Assembly: GCF_007923445.1 (NCBI RefSeq)
Contig: NZ_VOJI01000006.1
Location: forward strand, 1-64,000
From: Puniceibacterium confluentis
GTDB lineage: Bacteria > Pseudomonadota > Alphaproteobacteria > Rhodobacterales > Rhodobacteraceae
Length of the DNA: 64,000 nucleotides
Reading direction: 5' to 3'
Shown here: positions 1 to 7,963 of the stretch, piece after piece
Layout of the letters: every line of letters begins with the position of its first letter
How positions within the stretch are numbered: position 1 is the stretch's first letter
Notes under the pieces: generated by a model
Told to the model about the DNA's origin: nothing
The model's database searches: none
What the model saw: only the letters and a program-made list of their open reading frames with translations
Translations under genes and position numbers: made by a program

Positions 1-435
1 GGCCAGATGACCGCGCAGCGCATTTATGGCCTGAGTCCGCTGCCGGATCAGAAGATCGCGCACGCGGAACACCATGGCCGCGCCCTGGGTCTCTTCGCTC
101 TTCACCGGAACGAAGCGCATCGTCGGCCGCAATGCCGCCTCGCAGATCGCCTCGGCATCGGCCGCATCATTCTTCTGCCGCTTCACGAACAGCTTGACGT
201 AGGCGGGTGGGATCAGCCGAACGTCATGGCCCAGCTTGCCGATCTCACGACCCCAGAAATGAGCGCCGCCGCAGGCTTCCATCGCGACGACGCAGGCTGG
301 CAGTTGTCCGAAAAACTCCAGCACCTGAGCGCGCCGTAACTTCTTGCGCAGGACCGCACAACCAGTGCCGTCGGCCCCATGCACCTGGAACACATTCTTC
401 GCCAGATCGAGCCCGACCGTGATAATCTCCGACAT
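1..435 (-). CDS. IS110-family transposase, N-terminal part (cut by window edge)
   Basis: The minus strand reads open for 145 codons from an ATG at 435 to the window edge with no stop, so the C-terminus lies outside. The start GLDLAKNVFQVHG, then MEACGGAHFWGR and KNDAADAEAICEAA, is the RuvC-like DEDD domain of IS110/IS1111 transposases; the acidic residues would be D10, E53, D90 and D93. A GGAGG-type ribosome site lies directly upstream of the ATG. IS110 enzymes act without the usual terminal inverted repeats and are guided by a bridge RNA encoded in a non-coding end of the element, so part of the adjacent 436-600 region may belong to the element. Whether the copy is intact cannot be judged here. 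Confidence 0.9.
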   Translation of the reverse strand, partial: MSEIITVGLDLAKNVFQVHGADGTGCAVLRKKLRRAQVLEFFGQLPACVVAMEACGGAHFWGREIGKLGHDVRLIPPAYVKLFVKRQKNDAADAEAICEAALRPTMRFVPVKSEETQGAAMVFRVRDLLIRQRTQAINALRGHLA

Positions 436-757
436 GACCGTCCTCCTTTGTGGATCATCGCAGACCCACCTTGGCACATTGATGCCGTCGGGGGGCGGTC
501 ACATCATCAAAGCCATATCCGGGAAATCGGCTCGGAATTCAGGGCGCGTTTGGATCCGTGCCCTAAGTTCGATATCTCATCATCGATGCGCTGAAAGACC
601 CGCGCTGCGGCGGGAAGCTGGTGCCGTTTCCATGATTGAGAACGGCCAGGCGGAGGGCGTGCGCGGCGGTGCAACAATTCGGCCGGGGTGCAACATTGTG
701 TTGCACCGGGTGCAAAAACGGGGGCAAACAGGCCCCAAACAGAGGAAGACGGAACGG
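436..757. other. Intergenic region between IS110 transposase and dusA
   Basis: No convincing gene is visible in these 322 bases. The left part is the upstream non-coding end of the IS110-type element; its boundary cannot be placed by eye. The right part holds three GGTGCAA repeats described separately and the dusA ribosome site (AGAGGA near 741-746). Confidence 0.5.
668..715. repeat. Three GGTGCAA direct repeats, one in a perfect inverted repeat
   Basis: GGTGCAA starts at about 668, 687 and 709. The middle copy forms a perfect inverted repeat, GGTGCAACA-TTG-TGTTGCACC (687-707). It sits 40-90 bases before the dusA start and could be an operator or the stem of a leader hairpin. The sequence shows only the repeats; the function is inferred. 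Confidence 0.55.
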
Positions 758-1786
758 ATGGCTGAGCAGGAAGACCCAATAAAACAAGGGAAATCGGACG
801 TTGTCCGCGCCGCTCGCCTGTCCGTGGCACCCATGATGGACTGGACCGACCGTCATTGCAGATACATGCACCGTCTGCTTTCAAGCCGGTCGCTGCTGTA
901 CACCGAGATGGTCACCTCTCCGGCGCTCGTCAGGGGCGGGGCGCTGCATTTGCTGGACTTTCATCCCGATGAACATCCGGTTGCGCTGCAGTTGGGCGGC
1001 TCGGACCCGGCAGAGCTCGCGGCGGCGGCGCGGCTCGGGGCGCGCGCTGGGTATGACGAAATCAACCTCAATGTCGGGTGTCCGTCCGACCGGGTGCAGT
1101 CGGGTACGTTTGGGGCGATCCTGATGAAACAACCCGGTCTGGTGGCCGAGTGTGTCGCCGCGATGCAGGATGCCGTCGCCGTGCCGGTGACCGTCAAGTG
1201 CCGGATCGGAGTCGACGACCAGGACGCGGAAGACGTTCTGCCGGAATTCATCGCGCGTGTCGCGGCGACGGGCTGTGACCGGTTCATCATTCATGCCCGC
1301 AAGGCCTGGTTGCAGGGCCTGAGCCCGAAGGAGAACCGGGACATTCCGCCATTGGACTACGATCTGGTGCTGCGGATGAAGGGCCTGTTCCCGGCGCTGC
1401 ACCTGTCGGTCAACGGCGGCATCACCTCGCTGGAGCAGGCGCAGGCGTTCCTGGACGCGGGTCTGGATGGCGTGATGGTGGGCCGTGCCGCCTACCATCA
1501 GCCCTGGGATATCCTGGCCCAGGCGGATGCACGGATCTTTGGCGAGATCGCCGCCACAGCGGACCCGGTCGACATCGCGCTGGCCATGATCCCCTATATC
1601 GAGGCGCATCTGGTCGCGGGCGGTCGGTTGCACCAGATCACGCGACACATGATGGGCCTGTTCGCGGGACGACCGGGCGGGCGGCTCTGGCGGCGGGTGC
1701 TGTCAGAAGGGGCCTCGAAGAGAGGGGCGGGGCCGGCGCTCATTCACCAGGCACTTGCGCGCATGCAGGCCGCACAACCCGCGTGA
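758..1786 (+). CDS. dusA: tRNA-dihydrouridine(20/20a) synthase DusA
   Basis: A 342-residue protein that reduces uridines in the tRNA D-loop using FMN and NADPH in the cytoplasm. The N-terminal SVAPMMDWTDRHCR, the catalytic-cysteine block NVGCPSDRVQSGTFGA (Cys108), VKCRIGVDD, and GLSPKENRDIPPLDY separate DusA from DusB and DusC. The ATG at 758 was chosen because AGAGGA lies 11 bases upstream and the protein begins just before the conserved core; the frame stays open further upstream but without homology-like sequence. dusA is a known integration hotspot for islands and prophages, which fits the IS110 element immediately upstream, although no integrase is visible. Confidence 0.95.
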   Translation: MAEQEDPIKQGKSDVVRAARLSVAPMMDWTDRHCRYMHRLLSSRSLLYTEMVTSPALVRGGALHLLDFHPDEHPVALQLGGSDPAELAAAARLGARAGYDEINLNVGCPSDRVQSGTFGAILMKQPGLVAECVAAMQDAVAVPVTVKCRIGVDDQDAEDVLPEFIARVAATGCDRFIIHARKAWLQGLSPKENRDIPPLDYDLVLRMKGLFPALHLSVNGGITSLEQAQAFLDAGLDGVMVGRAAYHQPWDILAQADARIFGEIAATADPVDIALAMIPYIEAHLVAGGRLHQITRHMMGLFAGRPGGRLWRRVLSEGASKRGAGPALIHQALARMQAAQPA

Positions 1787-1868
1787 TGAATGCCGGAGGG
1801 GGCCTTTGACCTTGCCATTGGCGGTCCAAGCCTGTCTATCACCGCCAACATCACACAGGAATCCGAGC

Positions 1869-2693
1869 ATGGCCGACGTCAACACCCTTTTGCCGCTGAT
1901 CAGCCTGCTGATGGTGGCCGGCGCGTTTGCCGGCTTGTTGGCGGGGATGCTGGGCGTCGGCGGCGGCATCGTGCATGTGCCGGCGTTTTTCTATGTGTTC
2001 CAGACCCTTGGCTATGACGGGCCCTACCTGATGCGGATCTGTCTGGCGACATCTCTGGCGGCGATCATCGTGACGTCGATGCGTTCCGTCATGGCGCATC
2101 AAAAGCGCGGCGCGGTCGACTGGGACATCCTGCGCAGCTGGGCTCCGGGGATCGCCATCGGCGCGTTGCTGGGGGTGATGATCGCGGCGGCGCTGCGGAC
2201 CACGACGCTGCAGGTGATCTTTGGCGTCACCGCCTTTCTGGTCGGGCTCTACCTGGCGTTCGGGCGCCAGAGCTGGCGGCTGGGCGCACAAATGCCCGGT
2301 GGCCTGTTGCGGGCGCTGCTCTCGCCGGTTGTCGGGTTCCTGTCGGTGCTGATGGGCATCGGCGGAGGCAGCTTTGGAGTGCCGCTGATGTCGCTGTTCG
2401 GCGTGGCGATGCACCGGGCCGTGGCGACAGCGGCAGGTTTCGGCGTGCTGATCGCGGTGCCGTCCGTTGCTGTGTTCCTCCTGGTTGGCGTTCCGGTCGA
2501 GGCGCAGCCGCCCTACATGCTGGGCTCGGTCAACCTCGCGGCGTTTGCGGTGGCGGTGTCGATGACGCTGATCACGGCGCCGCTGGGCGCGCGGCTTGCG
2601 CATGCGATGGACGCAATGGTGCTGCGCCGGGTGTTTGCTGTGTTTATCCTGTTCGTTGCGTTAAACATGTTGCGCAAGGCGACGTGGGGATAA
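1869..2693 (+). CDS. TauE/SafE family sulfite/anion exporter permease
   Basis: A 274-residue polytopic membrane protein with about eight hydrophobic segments. The two internally repeated signatures AGMLGVGGGIVHVPAFFYVF near the N-terminus and LMGIGGGSFGVPLMSLFGV in the second half are the hallmark of the TauE/SafE (DUF81) family, which exports sulfite, sulfoacetate or other small organic anions. The ATG at 1869 follows an AGGA ribosome site. The gene starts 82 bases after dusA, and the next gene begins 5 bases past its stop. The substrate cannot be told from sequence. Confidence 0.9.
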   Translation: MADVNTLLPLISLLMVAGAFAGLLAGMLGVGGGIVHVPAFFYVFQTLGYDGPYLMRICLATSLAAIIVTSMRSVMAHQKRGAVDWDILRSWAPGIAIGALLGVMIAAALRTTTLQVIFGVTAFLVGLYLAFGRQSWRLGAQMPGGLLRALLSPVVGFLSVLMGIGGGSFGVPLMSLFGVAMHRAVATAAGFGVLIAVPSVAVFLLVGVPVEAQPPYMLGSVNLAAFAVAVSMTLITAPLGARLAHAMDAMVLRRVFAVFILFVALNMLRKATWG

Positions 2694-2698
2694 ATCCG

Positions 2699-3466
2699 AT
2701 GAACGATCGCGGCTGGTCTCGTTTCGCCGCTGATGCCGCCACACTGACCTGGGCCAGGGCGGCGCATCGTGCCGGGCTGCGGGTGGCGCGGGATCCCGAG
2801 ATGCGGGCTGCCCACCTTGACTGTGATGGCACCTGGTTCGTCGGGGTCGATGCCTTGCCCACGGCCCCGGACGGCAGCATCGACGGCGTGCCGCTGCAAG
2901 GCCCGGCACTGGACACGCTGGACCCGCTGCCGCCGCTGCACCCGGCGCAGTTGTCGATCACCTATCCCGGTTACCCGCGTCCGCGCAGGGAGGACAGCGC
3001 GGCCGCGTTCCGGTACCGGCTGAACCGCGATTCGGCGCATGTCGACGGGATCATCGCCGAGGGCGACGCGCGGCGGCGCCGGATTCTCGAGCCGCATGCC
3101 TTCATACTCGGGCTGCCACTCACACATTGCGACGCAGGCGCCAGCCCGCTTGTGGTCTGGGAGGGCAGTCACGAAATTCTGCGCGCGGCGCTGCTCAGGG
3201 CGCTGGATCCCCATGATCCCCGGGAGTGGCACCGCATCGACGTGACCGAGGCATATCAGGCGGCCCGTCGTGTGGTGTTCGAGACCTGCCCGCGTGTGCC
3301 GTTGCGCGCCATTCCGGGCGAGGCGCTGCTGCTGCACCGCCTGATCCTGCACGGCGTCGGCCCGTGGGAGCCAGGAGCACAGGCCCCTCCCGAGGGCCGG
3401 ATGATGGCCTATTTCCGCCCGCTGATGCCGGGCGGGGTCACAGCATGGCTGTCGTCGCGGCCGTGA
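2699..3466 (+). CDS. PhyH-like (Fe(II)/2-oxoglutarate oxygenase-fold) protein
   Basis: A 255-residue soluble protein I do not recognise by name. It carries what looks like the Fe(II)/2OG oxygenase triad of the phytanoyl-CoA dioxygenase superfamily: HVD (His114, Asp116) in the middle, LLHRLILHGVGPW (His218) near the C-terminus, and an arginine in GRMMAYFRP (Arg234) where 2OG would bind. The ATG at 2699 is preceded by GGGGA inside the end of the TauE/SafE gene, so the two are probably co-transcribed. Similar proteins appear to be conserved but unnamed in Rhodobacteraceae. The iron-dependent oxygenase assignment is an inference from motif spacing. Confidence 0.6.
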   Translation: MNDRGWSRFAADAATLTWARAAHRAGLRVARDPEMRAAHLDCDGTWFVGVDALPTAPDGSIDGVPLQGPALDTLDPLPPLHPAQLSITYPGYPRPRREDSAAAFRYRLNRDSAHVDGIIAEGDARRRRILEPHAFILGLPLTHCDAGASPLVVWEGSHEILRAALLRALDPHDPREWHRIDVTEAYQAARRVVFETCPRVPLRAIPGEALLLHRLILHGVGPWEPGAQAPPEGRMMAYFRPLMPGGVTAWLSSRP

Positions 3467-3521
3467 CACGCCGAAACGTGCCGGTGGGTCCGCAGGCAAC
3501 CGGCGGATGCGCGGGGTGCTC

Positions 3522-3755
3522 TCAGCCGCGTGTCAGCCGCGCGGCGCGACCGCCGCGGCGTTTGCTCAACTGTCCCTGACGCGAGGGCAGTTCCGCCATC
3601 AGGCGACGGCGCTCTTCCGGCGGCATCTTCGACCAGCGGGTTATCTCGTCGATGCTGCGCAGGCAGCCGGTACAAAGCCGCGCCTCGGGATGGATGACGC
3701 AGATCTTGGTGCAGGGGCTGTCAATCTCGTTGCGCGTCCAGATGTCGTCACTCAT
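3522..3755 (-). CDS. DUF1289 family small cysteine protein
   Basis: A 77-residue protein with the four-cysteine DUF1289 pattern SPCTKICVIHPEARLCTGCLR (Cys15, 19, 28, 31), followed by the usual ITRWSKMPPEERRRLMAELP helix and a basic tail. The cysteines probably bind zinc or an Fe-S cluster; the role is unknown. Its ATG overlaps the ruvX stop by four bases (ATGA at 3752-3755), so it is translationally coupled to ruvX. Confidence 0.88.
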   Translation of the reverse strand: MSDDIWTRNEIDSPCTKICVIHPEARLCTGCLRSIDEITRWSKMPPEERRRLMAELPSRQGQLSKRRGGRAARLTRG

Positions 3756-4246
3756 GCGTCAGAGCCTGTCTGCGGGTAAAGTCGAATGTGGCGGAGCCGG
3801 TCCAGCACACCCTGAAGGATATACGAGGCGGCGACATGGTCGATCACCTCGGCACGACGCTTTCGCGACGTATCCGCCTCGAGCAGGGCACGTTCGGCGG
3901 CAACGGTGGACAGGCGTTCATCCCAGTAGGTGATCGCCCCGGGCCAGAGCCGTTCGAAATTGCGCGCAAAGGCCCGGGTGGACTGGCAGCGCGGTCCTTC
4001 CGAGCCATCCATGTTGCGCGGCAGACCCAGAACGACCCCGGCAACGTCGCGACCGGCGATGAGTTCCTGCAGGCGGGCGGCGTCGAGGGTGAACTTCTTG
4101 CGGCGAATGGTTTCCAGTGGCGTGGCGACGGTCAGCAGACCATCGGATGTGGCCACGCCGATGGTCTTCTCGCCCAGATCCAGGCCAAGGATCGGCCGGG
4201 CCCGGGGCAGCGTGGCGGCAAATTCCTCGATGGATTCAAGGATCAT
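3752..4246 (-). CDS. ruvX: Putative pre-16S rRNA nuclease / Holliday junction resolvase (YqgF/RuvX)
   Basis: A 164-residue RNase H-fold nuclease of the YqgF family, implicated in 16S rRNA 5'-end maturation and earlier annotated as a Holliday junction resolvase. The family motifs are all present: GLDLGEKTIGVATSD (Asp23), VVLGLPRNMDGSEG (71-84), WDERLST (108-114) and the late catalytic aspartate in AEVIDHVAA (Asp136). The internal ATG at 4246 gives the normal family length; the frame stays open upstream without conserved sequence. It is followed by DUF1289 with a four-base overlap and lies 91 bases downstream of ccmI on the same strand. Confidence 0.93.
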   Translation of the reverse strand: MILESIEEFAATLPRARPILGLDLGEKTIGVATSDGLLTVATPLETIRRKKFTLDAARLQELIAGRDVAGVVLGLPRNMDGSEGPRCQSTRAFARNFERLWPGAITYWDERLSTVAAERALLEADTSRKRRAEVIDHVAASYILQGVLDRLRHIRLYPQTGSDA

Positions 4247-4337
4247 GGCATCACCGCCGCCCGGCAGCGGGGCAGGGGAACATCCCCCGCCGTTCCGCGG
4301 ACCACTGCCGGTCGCCTCAGGTGCGGATACACCGGGG

Positions 4338-5570
4338 TCATTGGGCGATACCGGCGTTGCGCGCGCCTTCACGGACGATCTCCAGCGCGTCTTCCTTGCC
4401 GGCAAAGACCTCCTTGGCGTTGTCCCAGATGGCGATGGCCTGCGCCTGGTTGTCGAGCACACCATAGGCGCCGATCAGCCGGGCCCATTCCTGCGGTGTG
4501 CCGCCCTCGGTGGCAAGCCGGTCCGACAGACGCACCACCATGCTGCGAATCATCTCGATGCGCTGTTCCGGCGTCAGTTCCGCGGCTGCCGTGATGTCGT
4601 CCTGCGATGGGCCCGCCAGTGGCAGCGCGGTTTCCGGCAGGCGGTAGTCGGTGATCCCTGCGCGCAGGGCCATGTCCTCGATCTGGCCGGAGACCGGCGC
4701 CACCCAGGGATCCTCGGGGCGGCTTTCCCGCAGCAGGTTGTCCCACAGACGGAAAGCGGCATCCGGGCGCCCGGTCTGGGCCAGCATGAGCCCGCCGTAA
4801 TACCGCGCCACGCCGTTGTCGGGGTCGCGCGCCATCGCCGCGTCCAGTGCGGCTTCGGCCTCGGGCGAGACATAGCCCCCTGCCGCCAGCACCATCATGT
4901 CGGCCAGATCGGCGTAATCCTTGGCGCTGGCGGAATCGCCTTTCAGCCGCAAGATCTGTTGCTGGGCTTTGTAGGCCCGGGCGAAATGACCCAGCGCCGC
5001 CTCGCTGCGGGCCAGCAGGACATGTCCCTGCAGGTCGTCCGGGCGTTCGGCCACCGCTTCCCGCAGCCGCAGCACGAGGTCGACATATTCCTGCGGCGCC
5101 TCTGGCTGCGTGGTCTCGGGCAACTGCGCTTCGGCTTCTTGTTGACGGGGGCGGTTCTGACGGGCATCAGCCGCCGCCGCGATCCGGGCCTGCAGGCCCA
5201 GATCACCATAGCCCGGTGCACCGAGCCGGGTGTAAAGCCAGCCGCCGCCACCCACGAGCACTCCTGCGATCAACAGCGCGGCCATCAGCGCCACGCCCTG
5301 TGGCTGCGTTGCCCCGCCGGTATCGCCGCGCACTTCGGAATCCGCTGCCAGCAGCCGACGCGACACTTCGGCCCGCAGCCGCTCGCCGTCTTCCTCGCCG
5401 ATGGTGCCCCGCGCCAGATCCCGTTCCACCTCGCGCAGCTGGTCTCGGTAGACCTGCATGTCGAAGGCCTGCACCGGCCCGGTGTCCCGCCGTCCGCGCA
5501 ACAGCGTCAGGACCAGCAGGCCGGTCATCGCAAGCGCAAGCCCGGCGCAAAGGCTCCAGAACAAAATCAT
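4338..5570 (-). CDS. ccmI: c-type cytochrome biogenesis protein CcmI
   Basis: A 410-residue membrane protein that presents apocytochrome c to the heme-ligation machinery in the periplasm. It begins with a transmembrane helix (MILFWSLCAGLALAMTGLLVLTLL), then the cytoplasmic leucine-zipper-like loop VYRDQLREVERDLARGTIGEEDGERLRAEVSRRLL, a second helix (GVALMAALLIAGVLVGGGGWLY) and a periplasmic TPR domain over the C-terminal two thirds. This is the standard CcmI layout. It lies alone here, away from other ccm genes, divergent from soxB, with ruvX 91 bases downstream. Confidence 0.92.
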   Translation of the reverse strand: MILFWSLCAGLALAMTGLLVLTLLRGRRDTGPVQAFDMQVYRDQLREVERDLARGTIGEEDGERLRAEVSRRLLAADSEVRGDTGGATQPQGVALMAALLIAGVLVGGGGWLYTRLGAPGYGDLGLQARIAAAADARQNRPRQQEAEAQLPETTQPEAPQEYVDLVLRLREAVAERPDDLQGHVLLARSEAALGHFARAYKAQQQILRLKGDSASAKDYADLADMMVLAAGGYVSPEAEAALDAAMARDPDNGVARYYGGLMLAQTGRPDAAFRLWDNLLRESRPEDPWVAPVSGQIEDMALRAGITDYRLPETALPLAGPSQDDITAAAELTPEQRIEMIRSMVVRLSDRLATEGGTPQEWARLIGAYGVLDNQAQAIAIWDNAKEVFAGKEDALEIVREGARNAGIAQ

Positions 5571-5758
5571 GCGGTCTCCCCAACCGTGTCGTTTCTGCCT
5601 GACATCTAATGCGCGGGGGCCTCCGACAAAAGGGGCAAATCCCCGACATCTCGCCGCATGTCGCAACTGCGCGATGTTGTGACGGTTGCGGCATTGGTCT
5701 CAAACGTGCTCCAGTCCACATAACGTCCAACGCCTCCCATGGATCAGAATCGAGTGCC

Positions 5759-7006
5759 ATGAAACGCTATTCCGCCTTTGCCATCGCCCGAGAGGCCCTG
5801 CGTCATCATTCGGGATGGGAGCGTGCCTGGCGCAAGGCCACGCCGAAGAAAAAGTACGATGTGGTGATCGTCGGCGCCGGCGGACATGGCCTGGCCACCG
5901 CCTATTACCTTGGCAAAAACCATGGCATCCGCAATGTGGCGATCCTTGAAAAGGGCTGGCTCGGCGGTGGCAACACCGGACGCAACACCACGATCATCCG
6001 CTCGAACTACCTGCAGGATCCCTCGGCCGCGATCTACGAAAAGGCCCGCAGCCTCTACGAGACGATGAGCCAGGATCTGAACTACAACGTGATGTTCTCG
6101 CCGCGTGGCGTGATGATGCTGGCCCAGACCCATCACGAGGTGCGCGGCTACGAGCGCACTGCCCATGCCAATGCCCTGCAAGGGGTCGACACCCAGTTCA
6201 TCGGCCCGGAAAAGGTCAAGGAACTGTGTCCGATCATCCGTCTGGACGGCCCGCGTTATCCGGTGCTCGGCGCGCTCTGGCAGCCGCGCGGTGGCACTGC
6301 GCGTCATGACGCCGTGGCCTGGGGATACGCGCGGGCCTGCTCGGACATGGGCATGGACATCATCCAGCAATGCGAGGTCACGGCTGTACGCTCCGAAGCG
6401 GGCAAGGTCCGGGGCGTGACCACCAACAAGGGCGAGATCGACTGCGACAAGCTGGCCATCGTCGTCGCCGGTCACTCCGGGGTGCTGGCACAGATGGCCG
6501 GCTTCCGGCTGCCGATCGAATCCGTGGCGCTGCAGGCGCTGGTCTCCGAGCCGATCAAGCCGATCATGGACGTGGTGATCATGGCCAACACCGTGCACGG
6601 CTACATGAGCCAGTCCGACAAGGGCGAAATGGTGATCGGCGGCGGCACCGACGGCTACAACAACTACACCCAGCGCGGCTCGTTCCATCACGTCGAGGAA
6701 ACCGTGCGCGCACTGATCGAGACCTTTCCGATGCTCTCGCGGCTGAAGATGCTGCGGCAGTGGGGGGGTATCGTGGATGTCACCGGCGACCGCTCGCCCA
6801 TCCTGTCCAGAACGCCGCTGGCGGGCTGCTTCGTGAACTGCGGCTGGGGCACCGGCGGCTTCAAGGCGATCCCCGGCTCGGGCTGGGCCACCGCCGAGAT
6901 GATCGCCCGCGGCGAGCCGGGACCACTGGCCTCGGCCTTCGGGCTTGACCGCTTCCGCGAAGGGCGTTTCATCGACGAATCCGTGGCCGCCGGAGTGGCG
7001 CACTGA
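5759..7006 (+). CDS. soxB: Sarcosine oxidase subunit beta (heterotetrameric)
   Basis: A 415-residue FAD/FMN subunit that oxidises the methyl group of sarcosine to give glycine. The Rossmann dinucleotide motif VVIVGAGGHGLATAYYL lies at about 35-51, and the RHDAVAW segment (182-188) is the region expected to hold the histidine carrying covalent FMN. The end, NCGWGTGGFKAIPGSG, is typical of the C-terminal flavin site. The ATG at 5759 gives the usual N-terminus MKRYSAFAIAREAL. It opens a soxB-D-A-G cluster, but an unrelated small gene separates it from soxD. The 188-base gap to divergent ccmI should contain both promoters. Confidence 0.95.
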   Translation: MKRYSAFAIAREALRHHSGWERAWRKATPKKKYDVVIVGAGGHGLATAYYLGKNHGIRNVAILEKGWLGGGNTGRNTTIIRSNYLQDPSAAIYEKARSLYETMSQDLNYNVMFSPRGVMMLAQTHHEVRGYERTAHANALQGVDTQFIGPEKVKELCPIIRLDGPRYPVLGALWQPRGGTARHDAVAWGYARACSDMGMDIIQQCEVTAVRSEAGKVRGVTTNKGEIDCDKLAIVVAGHSGVLAQMAGFRLPIESVALQALVSEPIKPIMDVVIMANTVHGYMSQSDKGEMVIGGGTDGYNNYTQRGSFHHVEETVRALIETFPMLSRLKMLRQWGGIVDVTGDRSPILSRTPLAGCFVNCGWGTGGFKAIPGSGWATAEMIARGEPGPLASAFGLDRFREGRFIDESVAAGVAH

Positions 7007-7154
7007 TGCCTCGGTCCGGCGTCATGTCCCCGCTGCCCTGTGCGGCGCCAACTGGCGAAAAATCGCCGGGTCCGGACTTTGGCAGTATTGGCGGGAACCT
7101 GCGTGCGCTGTCGGTCGTTGCCTCTGCAACAGACCACCACACAGGAGCACCGAC

Positions 7155-7478
7155 ATGGCCGAACCGTACAACACCCCGCCGCACACCACCCCTCCGCAAT
7201 CGCCGCCGCCCTCCAGCACCACAACCACCACAACCACGAATTCCGGCGGCAACACCGGCATGGCCTTCATCGTCGGCATCCTCGTCGTCGTTGTCGCGGT
7301 TCTGGCCTTTGTCATGTTCGGTGGCGATAACGACGGTGGCGAAACCGCGTCGAGCCCGTCCGATGTCAACATCACCGTCGAAGGTACCGGGGATGCAGCG
7401 TCCGACGCGGGCACGGCCATCGAAAGCGCTGCGGAAGCTGTCGAGGGCGCTGCCAAGAGCGCAACCGAAGGCAACTGA
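7155..7478 (+). CDS. Small Thr-rich single-pass membrane protein of unknown function
   Basis: A 107-residue protein not recognised as any named family. A Pro/Thr-rich N-terminal 35 residues (with a run of seven threonines) leads into one strong transmembrane helix (MAFIVGILVVVVAVLAFVMF), followed by an acidic, alanine-rich tail with helical heptad-like spacing (AIESAAEAVEGAAKSA). The ATG at 7155 has a good ribosome site (ACAGGAG). The gene sits inside the sarcosine oxidase cluster between soxB and soxD and is followed by its own terminator-like hairpin, so it may be a separate unit or an insertion. Confidence 0.75.
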   Translation: MAEPYNTPPHTTPPQSPPPSSTTTTTTTNSGGNTGMAFIVGILVVVVAVLAFVMFGGDNDGGETASSPSDVNITVEGTGDAASDAGTAIESAAEAVEGAAKSATEGN

Positions 7479-7505
7479 GCCGACACATCTTTTCTCTTGC
7501 GACCG

Positions 7506-7540
7506 GACCGGCCCCGCCCAGCGCGGGACCGGTCTTTTGG
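7506..7540 (+). terminator. Hairpin terminator between the small membrane gene and soxD
   Basis: A 12-bp stem with one mismatch (GACCGGCCCCGC at 7506-7517 pairing with GCGGGACCGGTC at 7523-7534) with a 5-base loop, followed by TCTTTT. It ends just before the soxD ribosome site, so read-through from soxB into soxD would have to pass it. Confidence 0.7.
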
Positions 7541-7571
7541 CGTTCGCCCCCCGTCCGGAAGGAGCCACATC

Positions 7572-7901
7572 GTGCTGATCCTCGAATGTCCCTATTGCGG
7601 CGTCAAGGCCGAGGAAACCGAACTGCACGGCGGTGGTGAGGCGCATCTCGTGCGCCGGGGCCCCGACAGTTCCGATGACGCCTTCGAGAGCTACCTGTTC
7701 CAGCGCCAGAATCCCAAGGGCGTGCATTTCGAACGCTGGCGCCATGCCTACGGCTGCGGCAAATGGTTTCACGCCGCCCGGTGCACCGCGACTCTCGAAG
7801 TCTTCGGCACCTACAGCGCCCAGGTCAGCGAACCACCGCAGCAGATCCGCGACCGCATCGCCGCCCGGCGGCCCGGCTGGTCGTGGAGTGATCAGGGATG
7901 A
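7572..7901 (+). CDS. soxD: Sarcosine oxidase subunit delta
   Basis: A 109-residue small subunit of heterotetrameric sarcosine oxidase. The N-terminal MLILECPYCG puts the zinc cysteines at Cys6 and Cys9; the remaining ligands are His58 and Cys62 in RHAYGCGKWFHAARC. This matches the Zn site known for the delta subunit. Translation starts at GTG 7572, eight bases after a strong GGAAGGAG site. It ends 62 bases before soxA. Confidence 0.93.
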   Translation: MLILECPYCGVKAEETELHGGGEAHLVRRGPDSSDDAFESYLFQRQNPKGVHFERWRHAYGCGKWFHAARCTATLEVFGTYSAQVSEPPQQIRDRIAARRPGWSWSDQG

Positions 7902-7963
7902 TGTTTCTTCTCTTTGCAAATACTCGAGAATCCGCCCCGACACCCAGCGCAGAGGTCTAAGAC

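Noticed and set aside
668-715. GGTGCAA repeats as plasmid or replication-origin iterons
   Set aside because: Only three copies, no DnaA boxes or rep gene nearby; a local operator or hairpin is more likely.
7222-7245. Run of ACC/ACA codons (poly-Thr) as a microsatellite or frameshift switch
   Set aside because: The codons are mixed and the frame is intact; it is simply a Thr-rich linker.
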